Translations under genes and position numbers: made by a program
Notes under the pieces: generated by a model
What the model was told of the DNA's origin: nothing
Database searches by the model: none
Seen by the model: only the letters and a program-made list of their open reading frames with translations
In this document: in pieces, positions 8,666 to 16,994 of the stretch
Layout of the letters: every line of letters starts with the position of its first letter
How positions within the stretch are numbered: the stretch's first letter is position 1
NCBI GenBank assembly: GCA_029572935.1
Contig: JAKQHM010000024.1
Location: 1 to 64,000 of the forward strand
Direction: 5' to 3'
Source: Bacteroidota bacterium
Lineage (GTDB): Bacteria > Bacteroidota > Bacteroidia > Chitinophagales > Saprospiraceae
DNA length: 64,000 nucleotides

Positions 8666-9349
8666 ATGAATAAAGGATTCAAAATCTTAGTCGTAGACGA
8701 TGAGTCGGACACCCTCGAATTTATAGCCTATCAGCTTAAGAGTGCAGGCTATGAGGTCAAAACTGCCAGCCATGGCAAAATGGCTCTGGAAATATTGCAA
8801 AGTTTTGAGCCCGATCTGATGCTGGTTGATTATATGATGCCCGAAATGGATGGGCTGGCCTTTTTGAGGCATGTCAAATCAGGATACCCATCGATCAAAT
8901 CCAAGATCGCATTTTTGACCGCGAAATCGGATGACCAGACGCAAATCAATGTTCTGGATTCTGGTGCAGATGATTTTATTGCAAAGCCCATCCGCCCCAA
9001 TGTCCTGCTGAGCAGGATTCAGGCCTTGCTTCGGCGTACCGGAGAATGGAAGGAGGACAAGGATGCCATCATACAATTGGGTGATCTGAAGATTGATCCG
9101 GTGGCATTTCAGGTATTCGTAGATGGCAAGCCGATTGATTTTCCCAGAAAGGAGTTCCAATTGCTGTATCTTTTGGCCGAAAAACCGGGTAAGGTCTTTA
9201 AACGCGAGGAAATCCTCAGCAAGGTTTGGGGCAATGATGTCGTCGTGGGAGAGCGCACCATTGACGTACACATCCGCAAAATACGCGAGCGACTGGACGA
9301 CCGATATATAAAAACCATAAAGGGTATTGGCTATAAACTGGAATTTTAA
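8666..9349 (+). CDS. OmpR/PhoB-family response regulator
   Basis: A 227-residue two-component regulator. The receiver domain (residues 1-120) has the acidic pair DD (11-12), phospho-acceptor D55 in LVDYMMPEMDG and the conserved lysine in FIAKPIRP; a C-terminal winged helix (about 130-227) ends RTIDVHIRKIRERL and KTIKGIGYKLEF, typical of OmpR/PhoB DNA-binding domains. Its partner is the histidine kinase whose reading frame begins 23 bases before this one ends. The target genes are not evident. Confidence 0.94.
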   Translation: MNKGFKILVVDDESDTLEFIAYQLKSAGYEVKTASHGKMALEILQSFEPDLMLVDYMMPEMDGLAFLRHVKSGYPSIKSKIAFLTAKSDDQTQINVLDSGADDFIAKPIRPNVLLSRIQALLRRTGEWKEDKDAIIQLGDLKIDPVAFQVFVDGKPIDFPRKEFQLLYLLAEKPGKVFKREEILSKVWGNDVVVGERTIDVHIRKIRERLDDRYIKTIKGIGYKLEF

Positions 9350-10412
9350 AAGTCTCGGCAGCCAGAGCTTCTCGACGCTTAGTCTGGTAGGAGCGATTTT
9401 TTCTTTTTTTCTGTTTCTGAGTTTGGGCTTATTTCTGATCTGGTCCGGTTTCGTTCCCGGCAATTATTCAGCCATTGTCTATTGGTCAGTTTTGTGTGGC
9501 CTCATCTCTTTTGCTGTCCTGCGCCTGATCCTGATCCGGGTCATATACAGACGTCTAAAGGCAATATACCGACTGATCCACAGGCTCGACGAAGAGGAAT
9601 CCAAAGATTCCGGAAACCTCGGTATGGGCAAACCTGTGATCGATGTGGTGGAGAGAGATGTGCGCAAGTGGTTGTCGATGAAGGGAAACGATCTGATTGA
9701 TTTTTCCACCCTGGAAGATTACAGGAGGGAATATGTGGGCAACGTATCCCATGAACTCAAGACCCCAATATTCAACCTCCAGGGCTATCTGCAGTCCCTC
9801 GCACAAGGAGGGATGGATGATCCGGAAATAAGGGAAAGGTTTCTTTCGCGGGCCATTTCCAATGCTGACAGGCTGCAAAATATCGTAGAAGACCTGGAAA
9901 CCGTCTCCAGGCTGGAATCCCGGAAAAATCAGCCCGACTTTATGCCTTTTGATCTAAAAAAACTGGTGCTGGATGTGTTTCAGGATTTGGAGGAGCAGGC
10001 TACTGCCAAATCCATTCAACTCAGTATCAAGTCAGGCGCCGACGATGCTTTCGTGGTTCAAGGTGAAAGAGAGATGATCCGCATTGTGCTTAATAATTTG
10101 ATACAGAATTCCATCAAATATGGGTCTGAGGGTGGATGGACCAAGGTAGGCTTTTACGACCTGGAAGAGAAGGTTCTGGTGGAGGTATCGGATAATGGAA
10201 TCGGCATTCCGGAGACACATATCAAACATATTTTTGACCGGTTTTATCGGGTCGACAGCAGCAGGTCCAGGGAAATGGGAGGCAGCGGGCTTGGACTCTC
10301 CATCGTCAAGCACATCATAGAAAACCACGGTCAGTCTCTTGGGGTAAGAAGTATGGAGGGAAAGGGTAGTACGTTTAGTTTTACCCTGGATAAGGCGGAA
10401 ATGAAAGGGTAG
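9327..10412 (+). CDS. Sensor histidine kinase
   Basis: A 361-residue membrane kinase partnered with the preceding regulator. Two hydrophobic helices at about residues 19-40 and 50-71 enclose only a very short extracytoplasmic loop, so it probably senses membrane state or a partner protein instead of a periplasmic ligand. The H-box is VSHELKTP (H142); the N-box NNLIQNSIKYG, G1 DNGIGIPE and G2 GGSGLGLSIVKHI are all present. No ATG is available near the N-terminus; a TTG at 9327 overlapping the regulator by 23 bases is the only reasonable start. Domain architecture resembles PhoR-type kinases. Confidence 0.9.
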   Translation: MAINWNFKSLGSQSFSTLSLVGAIFSFFLFLSLGLFLIWSGFVPGNYSAIVYWSVLCGLISFAVLRLILIRVIYRRLKAIYRLIHRLDEEESKDSGNLGMGKPVIDVVERDVRKWLSMKGNDLIDFSTLEDYRREYVGNVSHELKTPIFNLQGYLQSLAQGGMDDPEIRERFLSRAISNADRLQNIVEDLETVSRLESRKNQPDFMPFDLKKLVLDVFQDLEEQATAKSIQLSIKSGADDAFVVQGEREMIRIVLNNLIQNSIKYGSEGGWTKVGFYDLEEKVLVEVSDNGIGIPETHIKHIFDRFYRVDSSRSREMGGSGLGLSIVKHIIENHGQSLGVRSMEGKGSTFSFTLDKAEMKG

Positions 10413-10467
10413 CTTATAGGATGAGAGCTAATGGCTAATAGCTTAAAGCTTAGTTAAAGCTGATGGC
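10411..10467. repeat. Degenerate heptamer repeat (RGCTAAT-like)
   Basis: Just after the histidine kinase stop, the sequence runs AGCTAAT, GGCTAAT, AGCTTAA, AGCTTAG, a 4-base spacer, then AGCTGAT, GGC, with a further AGCTTAT at 10411. The period is 7 bases. It lies in the 137-base gap between two convergent genes and has no coding potential. Its function is unknown. Confidence 0.55.
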
Positions 10468-10549
10468 CTGCGTTTTTGTGAAGATTCGTGTATGCCTCTT
10501 GAATAGATATGAGCTATTTGCACAGCTAGCATCAAGCTTAGCAATCCAA

Positions 10550-11857
10550 TCAGGATCTGGGGATCTGACGTTCTTTCAAATGAGCCGTGGCTTCCGGTGT
10601 GACCGTATTGAGTTTCTGGATCACGCTGTCGCGGTATTTGGCAAAATCGGGAAAGACGGACGATGGCATGGGTTCTCCCGCAGGAAAGCTCAGCCGGCGA
10701 TGGTCAACCTGGACGCCGTTTTTCCAGAACCGAAAGCATACGTGCGGGCCGGACGCCAATCCGGTGGACCCGACATATCCGATGGTCTGTCCCTGTCGGA
10801 CCGGGGTGCCTGGACGAATCCCTGCTGCAAAGCGGGACATATGTAAATACTGGGTTTCGTAGGTTTTATCGTGCCGGATTTTGACATATTTTCCATTCCC
10901 TCCGGCATAGGCAGCAGCGGTTACCACTCCGTCGGCCACACTCATGATCGGAGTGCCATGAGGGGCAGCATAGTCTGTGCCAAAATGAGGTCTGTGGTAT
11001 TTTAGGACCGGATGAAATCTTTTTAAAGAAAAGGGAGAGGTGATACGGGAAAAGCGGACGGGGGCTCGCAGAAAGGACCTTCTAAGCGGCCTTCCGCTGA
11101 AATCATAGTAATCGTCCTTGTTGTTGACTTTGTATTTGAAAGCATAGTGGTCGTTGCTGCCCGTATTGAAATAGGCCGCGATCAGGTTTCCGGCGTTGAT
11201 GGGTTGTCCTTCCACATATGGCCTGTCGAAAATCAATTTGAATGTATTGCCTTGCTGCAGGTGGAGGAAGTCTATTGAGGTGGCCAGGGCGTCCTCCATT
11301 TGATCGATGATATTGATAGAGACCTTTTGCTCCTGAAGGGCATTCCAAAGCGAACTGGTGATTTCTCCTGCTACAGTTTCACGGATCCATTCAGTCTCCT
11401 TTTCAATGATCACTGGACAGTTCTTTCCGGATAGATCGCAGCTGAGATAACGCATATCATCTAATTCATAGACAAAGTAGTCCGGAGCCATACAGGGGTT
11501 GGAAAAAACAAATGCACATTGATTGCCGGAGCGGATGTTGCGCAGGTCCAATACTTTATTCACTTCATTGACAAGTTCCTGAGCTTTCTCGGAGCTTACG
11601 CCGCCTTTTTTAAGTATTTCAGGAAGAATCTGACCGGCTTTAATCTTATCTCTTTGAATTTCAAAAAATCGTTTGTCAAATCCGAATTCCGCCAGCGATG
11701 CATCCATGACAGACTCCTTCTGGCAAGAATCGCCCTTTTTGGAGACCCTCAATAATTCGTAGTCGAGCATGAAGTGGAGTACGAAAGCATTTATCAGTAG
11801 GAGGGCCGAGAAGCCGGTGATCTGCAAAGGTATTTTAAAAGCTTTGGATAGCTTCAT
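10550..11857 (-). CDS. M23-family peptidoglycan metallopeptidase-like protein
   Basis: A 435-residue envelope protein with one N-terminal membrane anchor (about residues 12-30), a middle region similar to opacity-associated/LysM-like domains of M23 proteins, and a C-terminal LytM/M23 domain (about 285-395). The zinc ligands HxxxD (H291, D295) are present, and a histidine is in YLHM (H339). The final HxH motif is HVC (H372, C374), so the usual third zinc ligand is cysteine. M23 enzymes cleave peptide cross-links in peptidoglycan; the cysteine could still bind zinc or could mark a regulatory, inactive member. A TAnnTTTG box lies about 40 bases upstream of the start. Confidence 0.86.
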   Translation of the reverse strand: MKLSKAFKIPLQITGFSALLLINAFVLHFMLDYELLRVSKKGDSCQKESVMDASLAEFGFDKRFFEIQRDKIKAGQILPEILKKGGVSSEKAQELVNEVNKVLDLRNIRSGNQCAFVFSNPCMAPDYFVYELDDMRYLSCDLSGKNCPVIIEKETEWIRETVAGEITSSLWNALQEQKVSINIIDQMEDALATSIDFLHLQQGNTFKLIFDRPYVEGQPINAGNLIAAYFNTGSNDHYAFKYKVNNKDDYYDFSGRPLRRSFLRAPVRFSRITSPFSLKRFHPVLKYHRPHFGTDYAAPHGTPIMSVADGVVTAAAYAGGNGKYVKIRHDKTYETQYLHMSRFAAGIRPGTPVRQGQTIGYVGSTGLASGPHVCFRFWKNGVQVDHRRLSFPAGEPMPSSVFPDFAKYRDSVIQKLNTVTPEATAHLKERQIPRS

Positions 11858-12211
11858 GGGTCGTTTGCTTGAAATTGGTGAATACTGAAAATAAAATGCA
11901 AAAGTAAGTTTATTTCGCCAATCGGGAGGATGGAATTTTGTTAAACAATAATTGTTTGAAATTGAATATTGTATAAATAATAATATTTAATAATATGTAT
12001 GTTTATCTGCCTGAGTCCATTGATTCTTTTTTAGAAAGGATTGTGCCTTTTGAGTATAAATTAGTGAATTTAAATAGGCGATTAAGCCAAATTATATTTT
12101 GTCAATACTTTTTATAATCTTCGATATCGGTATTTTATTTTGTATAAAAAGGGTCTTGTCAGTTTCCGAATGGGTCTCAACTTACGGGCCGGAACTAAAC
12201 ATTCCAGAGGA
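11858..12211. other. AT-rich intergenic region
   Basis: This 354-base gap between the M23 gene (leaving leftward) and the 3' end of the TonB receptor holds no convincing gene. It contains the TAnnTTTG box for the M23 gene (11899-11906) and an odd-centred inverted repeat AAACAAT-A-ATTGTTT (11943-11957) that could be an operator. The short frame at 12099-12362 runs antisense into the receptor gene and looks spurious. Confidence 0.5.
11899..11906 (-). promoter_or_regulatory. Candidate -7 promoter box upstream of the M23 gene
   Basis: Minus-strand TACTTTTG is an exact TAnnTTTG match. The predicted transcript would have a leader of about 35 bases. No TTG occurs at the standard distance upstream, so support rests on the -7 element and its position. 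Confidence 0.4.
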
Positions 12212-14548
12212 TTATAATACCCAGGTCATTCGGGCACTGAGATTTCTGGGTGCCTCCAAAAGGCCTGGCCGGAGCGAGTATATCTCGTTGAAGGCATTGG
12301 CCAGGTTGAGCTGGAGATTCACTTTTCCCAATCGGTATCCCATCCTCAAATCCAGGACCTGATACCCTTTGTTGTATTTTTGACGAAAGGATTTGGCTCC
12401 TTTTATAAAAAGGTCTACTTCGAAGAGCCAGTCCACGGCTTCCATATGGCTCGCATAGTTGTAGTTTGCGCCGATGAAAAAGTCCCTGTATTGATATTCC
12501 AGATCACAGCGCAGGAGATGCCGGGAACGGTATTTGAGTATGTTGTCCTTGGATGTGGAGGCAAAGGCATTTCTCTGCCCCTGAGTAGCCTGGTCCAGAC
12601 GGTTGATGGGAACATTTTTGCCGCTGGTGTCCCATTCCACAAACCTGGGATCCAGGTAGGTATATCCGCCCGAAATCAGGATTATAGACCGTCCCAGGTC
12701 TATTTTGGACTGGTTGGTGATTTCAAAACCCTTGATGTCAGTGTCGCCCACATTTTGGGATTGAAAAAGCAGCCTGAAGTCCTGAAACAGCAAGGTGAAT
12801 TCCATCATATCCTGGTAACGGGACCAAAACCAGGCCAGGTCAATCATGCCCTGCAGGGGGCCAAAAGCGTAACCGGTCCTTACCCCCGTCTCAAAATTGT
12901 TGCCGTATTCCGGTTGGAGCAATGGATTGGGAACCACATTGACGCCACCTGCGCTGGTGGTTACAAAGCGCTCTGCGATCGTGGGAAACCTGAATCCCTG
13001 ACCCCAGGAAGCTCTCAGATAACTGGCACGGCCTATCCGGCAGTTGGCTCCCAGCCGAAAAACCGGCTTGGATTCCCGGGATGGATTTTCAATGGCAGTT
13101 TTTCCGACTGAATCGGGGCCATTCAGGAAGAAATGTTCATAGCGCATTCCTCCGGACAGTATCAGACGTTCCCAGAATCTCTTCTCCATTTGAACGTAGG
13201 CAGCCTGGTTCGTGGCTTTGAAAATTGAATTGGAATACAGATTGGCATCCACCCTGGAGTAGTAGGTCAGCGCACCTGCCGTAAACTCCAATCCGGATTT
13301 TTCAAAATTCCTGTGGATCTGATATTCTGCATAGTAATTGTCACTTTGGTTGGACTGGTTGTTGTCGACTTCATTGTTGATATGGCTCCACCGGGTCATC
13401 AGTTTATGCCGGTAGCCGCCCGAACTGAAATATTGTACCGATGGGTCCAGATTGAAACGAAGTTTTTTGGAATTGGAATAAGAGCTGCTGTCTCCCACAT
13501 AGGAGCCCTCACCATCCCAATAGAAAAAACTGGTAGAATGACCCGCATTCAGGTTGACTCCGAGGCCGGCGATGAGTCGATCTGAAAAGTGATGGGTGAA
13601 GATCCCGTTGATTCGGGTGTTTTCAGAATTGTTCCCTTTGTTGTAGCCTGTCTTATTGGCATAGAAACCGCCCAGGGTGACATCTGTTTTCCGGTATCGT
13701 TTACGGTGAACCAGTGTGGTGACCAATTCCCCAGGAACCACGTCGTTCCCTTTGCCCCACCATTGATTGTCCAATGCTGGTTTCATGAATATTCTGGGAA
13801 TCAGGCTGATCGCGGTATAGGGCTCCGTACCGGGTTTGATGTTGCGGAAATGGATGATGCCATTCATGGCGGCTGATCCGTACAATGCTGAGCCGGCGCC
13901 TTTAAGGACTTCGATCTGTCCGACGTTTTCGAGTGGCAGGTCGTCCCAGTTTGGGAAACCCGCATCGGGCTGCAGAATGGGCAGGTCGTCCATCACCAGC
14001 ATAACCCGGCTTCCTGCACCATAGCTGTATCCGGAGCCGCCTCTGATGTTGGCCTGTCCGTCCAGAATCTGCACGCCCGGAATCCGGTCCAGGACTTGCT
14101 GGGCAGACGTGGAATTAAGCTTTTCGGGATATTCCGGGCGAATGATGTCCATGGACACAGTGGATTCTGCCAGAGGTTTATCCGTGCGGGATGCACTGAT
14201 CACCAGGGTTTGTAAAAGGTAATTGGCCTCTGTCAGGCTTATGTCGCGAGTCAAGGCATTTTCAGTTTGAGACTCAATCTCAAAAATCTGTTCCTCATAT
14301 CCGGTATAAAAAACGCGCAGCTTGTGTTTGCCAGGTCCGGGTAGTCTGATGAGATAATCTCCTTCAGTATTACTCAGAACGGAAAGGGGAGGGTCGCTGA
14401 GCTGAAGACTGATGACAGCCCCTATGATGGCTTCTCCTGTGCGTGCATCGGTTATTTTACCACTTAGCAGGCTTTGGGCATGGGCCGTAGATCCTAGGGT
14501 CATGGCTATTGCCAGCAGAAAGAATGGGATTGCTTTTTTCAAATGCAT
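12212..14548 (-). CDS. TonB-dependent outer-membrane receptor
   Basis: A 778-residue TonB-dependent receptor. After a signal peptide ending AHAQ, residues of about 25-115 form a carboxypeptidase-regulatory-like domain (SGKITDARTGEAIIGAVISL), followed by the plug (SAQQVLDRIPGVQILDG, GGSGYSYGAGSRVMLVMDD, KGAGSALYGSAAMNGII) and a 22-strand barrel ending in LSARMTWVL, with aromatic alternation and no PLUG loss. The plug and barrel resemble colicin I/vitamin B12/siderophore-type receptors, but the substrate is not identifiable. Two upstream ATGs (14626, 14563) exist; ATG at 14548 gives the cleanest signal peptide. It diverges from a T9SS cargo gene with only about 43 bases between. Confidence 0.9.
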   Translation of the reverse strand: MHLKKAIPFFLLAIAMTLGSTAHAQSLLSGKITDARTGEAIIGAVISLQLSDPPLSVLSNTEGDYLIRLPGPGKHKLRVFYTGYEEQIFEIESQTENALTRDISLTEANYLLQTLVISASRTDKPLAESTVSMDIIRPEYPEKLNSTSAQQVLDRIPGVQILDGQANIRGGSGYSYGAGSRVMLVMDDLPILQPDAGFPNWDDLPLENVGQIEVLKGAGSALYGSAAMNGIIHFRNIKPGTEPYTAISLIPRIFMKPALDNQWWGKGNDVVPGELVTTLVHRKRYRKTDVTLGGFYANKTGYNKGNNSENTRINGIFTHHFSDRLIAGLGVNLNAGHSTSFFYWDGEGSYVGDSSSYSNSKKLRFNLDPSVQYFSSGGYRHKLMTRWSHINNEVDNNQSNQSDNYYAEYQIHRNFEKSGLEFTAGALTYYSRVDANLYSNSIFKATNQAAYVQMEKRFWERLILSGGMRYEHFFLNGPDSVGKTAIENPSRESKPVFRLGANCRIGRASYLRASWGQGFRFPTIAERFVTTSAGGVNVVPNPLLQPEYGNNFETGVRTGYAFGPLQGMIDLAWFWSRYQDMMEFTLLFQDFRLLFQSQNVGDTDIKGFEITNQSKIDLGRSIILISGGYTYLDPRFVEWDTSGKNVPINRLDQATQGQRNAFASTSKDNILKYRSRHLLRCDLEYQYRDFFIGANYNYASHMEAVDWLFEVDLFIKGAKSFRQKYNKGYQVLDLRMGYRLGKVNLQLNLANAFNEIYSLRPGLLEAPRNLSARMTWVL

Positions 14549-14591
14549 ATTTTCGATTGTCATTATCTTGGCCTTTGAAACCAACTCAATT

Positions 14592-15365
14592 ATGAAACAA
14601 TTATACTGCTTTTTATCACTTTTCATCTATTTTGCTCAAACCTACGGCCAGGCCTGTCTGCCTGACAGCACGATCCGGGATTCAGCCGTTGGCGTATATC
14701 CCAAACCTGTATCGCCGACCAATCCGAACGGAGGGATCACTACACCTGCCTGCATCAATAAACCATTTAGCTTTAATCTGACGGTCAAAATATCCGATAC
14801 TGTATCCGTGCCGGGTGTCCCTTTTCCTGTTAATCTGAACAGCGCCAAGATCGCTACATCAGGGGCTATCATGGGTCTTCCGGAAGGTATCAGCTATGCC
14901 TGTAATCCTCCTGATTGCAGCTTCCCCAAGAACTCCATTGGCTGTCTGATCCTCCAGGGGACTCCCACTTCGGCCAATGCGCCCGGCATTTACAAGCCGG
15001 TCATCACAATCACCCTATCTACTTTGTTTGGCAACATCGAACTCGAGTATCCAGGAGAGTTTTTCCCGGGTGAATACCTCCTGACCCTCTTGGATGAAAA
15101 TTGTGCTGTGTCCACTGAAAATTATGGAAGAGAAACGGATACCTGGTATCCTACCCTGACCAGAGGATGGGTCTATACCAAAAGTACAGAAGTCCGGGAG
15201 TTGTCCGTGTGTGATGCCATGGGTCGGGTATGGATGTCCCGGGTGAATACTACAGGAGGGCTCTTTGAATTCACTTCCGTAATGCCCGACGGCCTGTATC
15301 TTCTGAGATGGAAAGATCAATCCGGTCTGCAACACAGCCAGAAGTTGATCCTGGACAGACAGTGA
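14592..15365 (+). CDS. Secreted protein with T9SS C-terminal sorting domain
   Basis: A 257-residue protein. ATG at 14592 gives the signal peptide MKQLYCFLSLFIYFAQTYGQ; the longer frame from 14412 lies antisense inside the receptor and is rejected. The mature N-terminal part is rich in proline and cysteine and resembles an Ig-like or PKD-like beta domain (ACINKPFSFNLTVKI, PGVPFPVNLNSAKI). The last 65 residues (VRELSVCDAMGRVWMS, MPDGLYLLRW, SQKLIL) match a type A T9SS sorting domain, which directs export through the type IX system and attachment to the cell surface. Function otherwise unknown. Confidence 0.72.
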   Translation: MKQLYCFLSLFIYFAQTYGQACLPDSTIRDSAVGVYPKPVSPTNPNGGITTPACINKPFSFNLTVKISDTVSVPGVPFPVNLNSAKIATSGAIMGLPEGISYACNPPDCSFPKNSIGCLILQGTPTSANAPGIYKPVITITLSTLFGNIELEYPGEFFPGEYLLTLLDENCAVSTENYGRETDTWYPTLTRGWVYTKSTEVRELSVCDAMGRVWMSRVNTTGGLFEFTSVMPDGLYLLRWKDQSGLQHSQKLILDRQ

Positions 15366-15520
15366 TCCCGGTAGGGTTCAACAGAATAATAATGAGAGCT
15401 GCGAAGCTTTGCAGTGCAATTTGCAGACTTCCGTGCGAGCTTAATTTTATTGGGATTTCGCTTCGATTATTGGCTTTTTGTATATTGGCATCCTGAGCAG
15501 GTTTCAATAAATCAGATCCA

Positions 15521-15991
15521 ATGAAACTGACACATCAATTAGCCCGGCATTTGCGGGAAGTGCACTACGGAGGAAACTGGACTTGTTCCAATCTTAGGGA
15601 CCAACTGGCCGGTCTGAGCTGGAAGCAGGCCACCCGTCAGGTTTATGATTTGAATTCTATTGCAAGCCTTACTTTTCATGCGGGCTATTATGTCTCTGCT
15701 TTATTGAAGGTTCTGGAAGGTGGACCGCTTGATTCCAAGGACGAATACAGTTTTCAACTCCCCCCGATCAAGTGTCAGAAAGACTGGGATCTGCTTCTGG
15801 ATCAAATCTGGCTGAAAGCTGAATCTGCTGCCGTTCTGATCGAGCAGTTGCCGGATCAAAAATTAGCAGAGGACTTCACAGATCCTAAATACGGTACCTG
15901 GTTTCGAAACATAGCAGGGATCATCGAACACATGCACTATCACCTTGGGCAAATCGTACTGATCAAAAAAGTAATGGAAAAATCAACTTAA
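15521..15991 (+). CDS. DinB-family protein
   Basis: A 156-residue four-helix protein of the DinB/YfiT superfamily, often metal-dependent thiol-transferase-like enzymes. Candidate metal ligands are the histidine in LTFHAGYY (about H53) and the pair in EHMHYHLGQIV (near residues 136-140), a typical DinB ending. The substrate is unknown. The gene stands alone, with about 155 non-coding bases before it and a convergent neighbour after it. Confidence 0.78.
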   Translation: MKLTHQLARHLREVHYGGNWTCSNLRDQLAGLSWKQATRQVYDLNSIASLTFHAGYYVSALLKVLEGGPLDSKDEYSFQLPPIKCQKDWDLLLDQIWLKAESAAVLIEQLPDQKLAEDFTDPKYGTWFRNIAGIIEHMHYHLGQIVLIKKVMEKST

Positions 15992-16090
15992 AAATAAAAT
16001 AAGGGCAATTGAAAGGTTATTTGATTCATCTGTTTGTTTCCTGATTTCAGATCGAAGTGGGCTCGGAGGTTGATCGGCCATAGAATAATT

Positions 16091-16969
16091 TTATCGGGCA
16101 ATCTCCATTTTGTAACCTACGCCATGAACGGCATTTATTTGGATACTGGGGTCGATGGCCAGTTTTTTTCTCAATCTGGATACAAAAACATCTAGGCTTC
16201 TTCCCACCATTACGCCTTCATTCTCCCAGATCTCTTTCATGATGAAATCCCGGTCTAATAGTTGATGGGGGTTGGATGCAAACAGATTAAATAATTTGGC
16301 TTCCCGGAAGGTTAGCTTGTAAGTCTGATGCTGGTGGATCAGGGTCTGGGTTTCCGGATAAAATTCGCATCCACCGATCCTGATGGGTTCTTCAAGGCTT
16401 AGGCTTTGAGGAATATTTACTCTTAATCTTTTTCTGCGGTAGAAGAAAAAGGAAAGCAGGGCAGTGGCAAACATTAAAGACAATCCCACTATCATAGCTG
16501 CCTGATGATTTCCCTTCCCTGATTCAGACTGCACAAATTTTATGAGAATGTATCTGCAGGCATCGGATAAATCCCTTCCCGCGCAGGGGACTGATCCTGT
16601 ATTCAGAAAATCAAATTGATGGTAGCCCAATTCCATTTGATGGTCATCGCATCTTTTGATCTGAACAGTATAGGGTTCTTTTATCTGATATTGGTCCAGT
16701 GAACTTTGCAGAATTTCCGGTAAGGAATCGTAATTAAAATGAGCATTCAGATGAATGCTCCATTCGCCATTTGATTGGTCCTGCTTTACTTCAATTCTGC
16801 TGCTTTCGTCCCCGGATATTCTCAGCAATTTGTCGGCAGTCCTTCTAAGAGCAAGCTGGATATCATCGGTCCTGCTGCTTTGCCCGGAAGCTGCAGCAAG
16901 AAAACCAAGTACAATTTTAAAAGAGATGATCGTTCGAAGGTATCCTGATAAAAACACGAGCCAATCCAA
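16091..16969 (-). CDS. Membrane-tethered winged-helix transcriptional regulator (periplasmic sensor N-terminal)
   Basis: A 292-residue protein with a signal-anchor/signal peptide at about 12-30, a periplasmic region of about 125 residues containing C107, C129 and C138, a transmembrane helix (157-177), a basic RRKRLR stop-transfer patch, and a C-terminal OmpR/PhoB-type winged helix (about 196-292; LTFREAKLFNLFAS, GRSLDVFVSRLRKKL, NAVHGVGYKM). No receiver domain is present. It therefore joins a periplasmic sensor directly to DNA binding, like ToxR/CadC but with the order reversed. It follows the BNR-repeat gene by 25 bases on the same strand, which suggests one operon and perhaps a shared signal. 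Confidence 0.8.
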   Translation of the reverse strand: MDWLVFLSGYLRTIISFKIVLGFLAAASGQSSRTDDIQLALRRTADKLLRISGDESSRIEVKQDQSNGEWSIHLNAHFNYDSLPEILQSSLDQYQIKEPYTVQIKRCDDHQMELGYHQFDFLNTGSVPCAGRDLSDACRYILIKFVQSESGKGNHQAAMIVGLSLMFATALLSFFFYRRKRLRVNIPQSLSLEEPIRIGGCEFYPETQTLIHQHQTYKLTFREAKLFNLFASNPHQLLDRDFIMKEIWENEGVMVGRSLDVFVSRLRKKLAIDPSIQINAVHGVGYKMEIAR

Positions 16970-16994
16970 TTATTTTTTACTTTGGGAAATCCCA

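Noticed and set aside
12380..13111. A 243-codon plus-strand frame inside the TonB receptor gene
   Set aside because: Antisense shadow of a TonB receptor with continuous barrel pattern on the minus strand.
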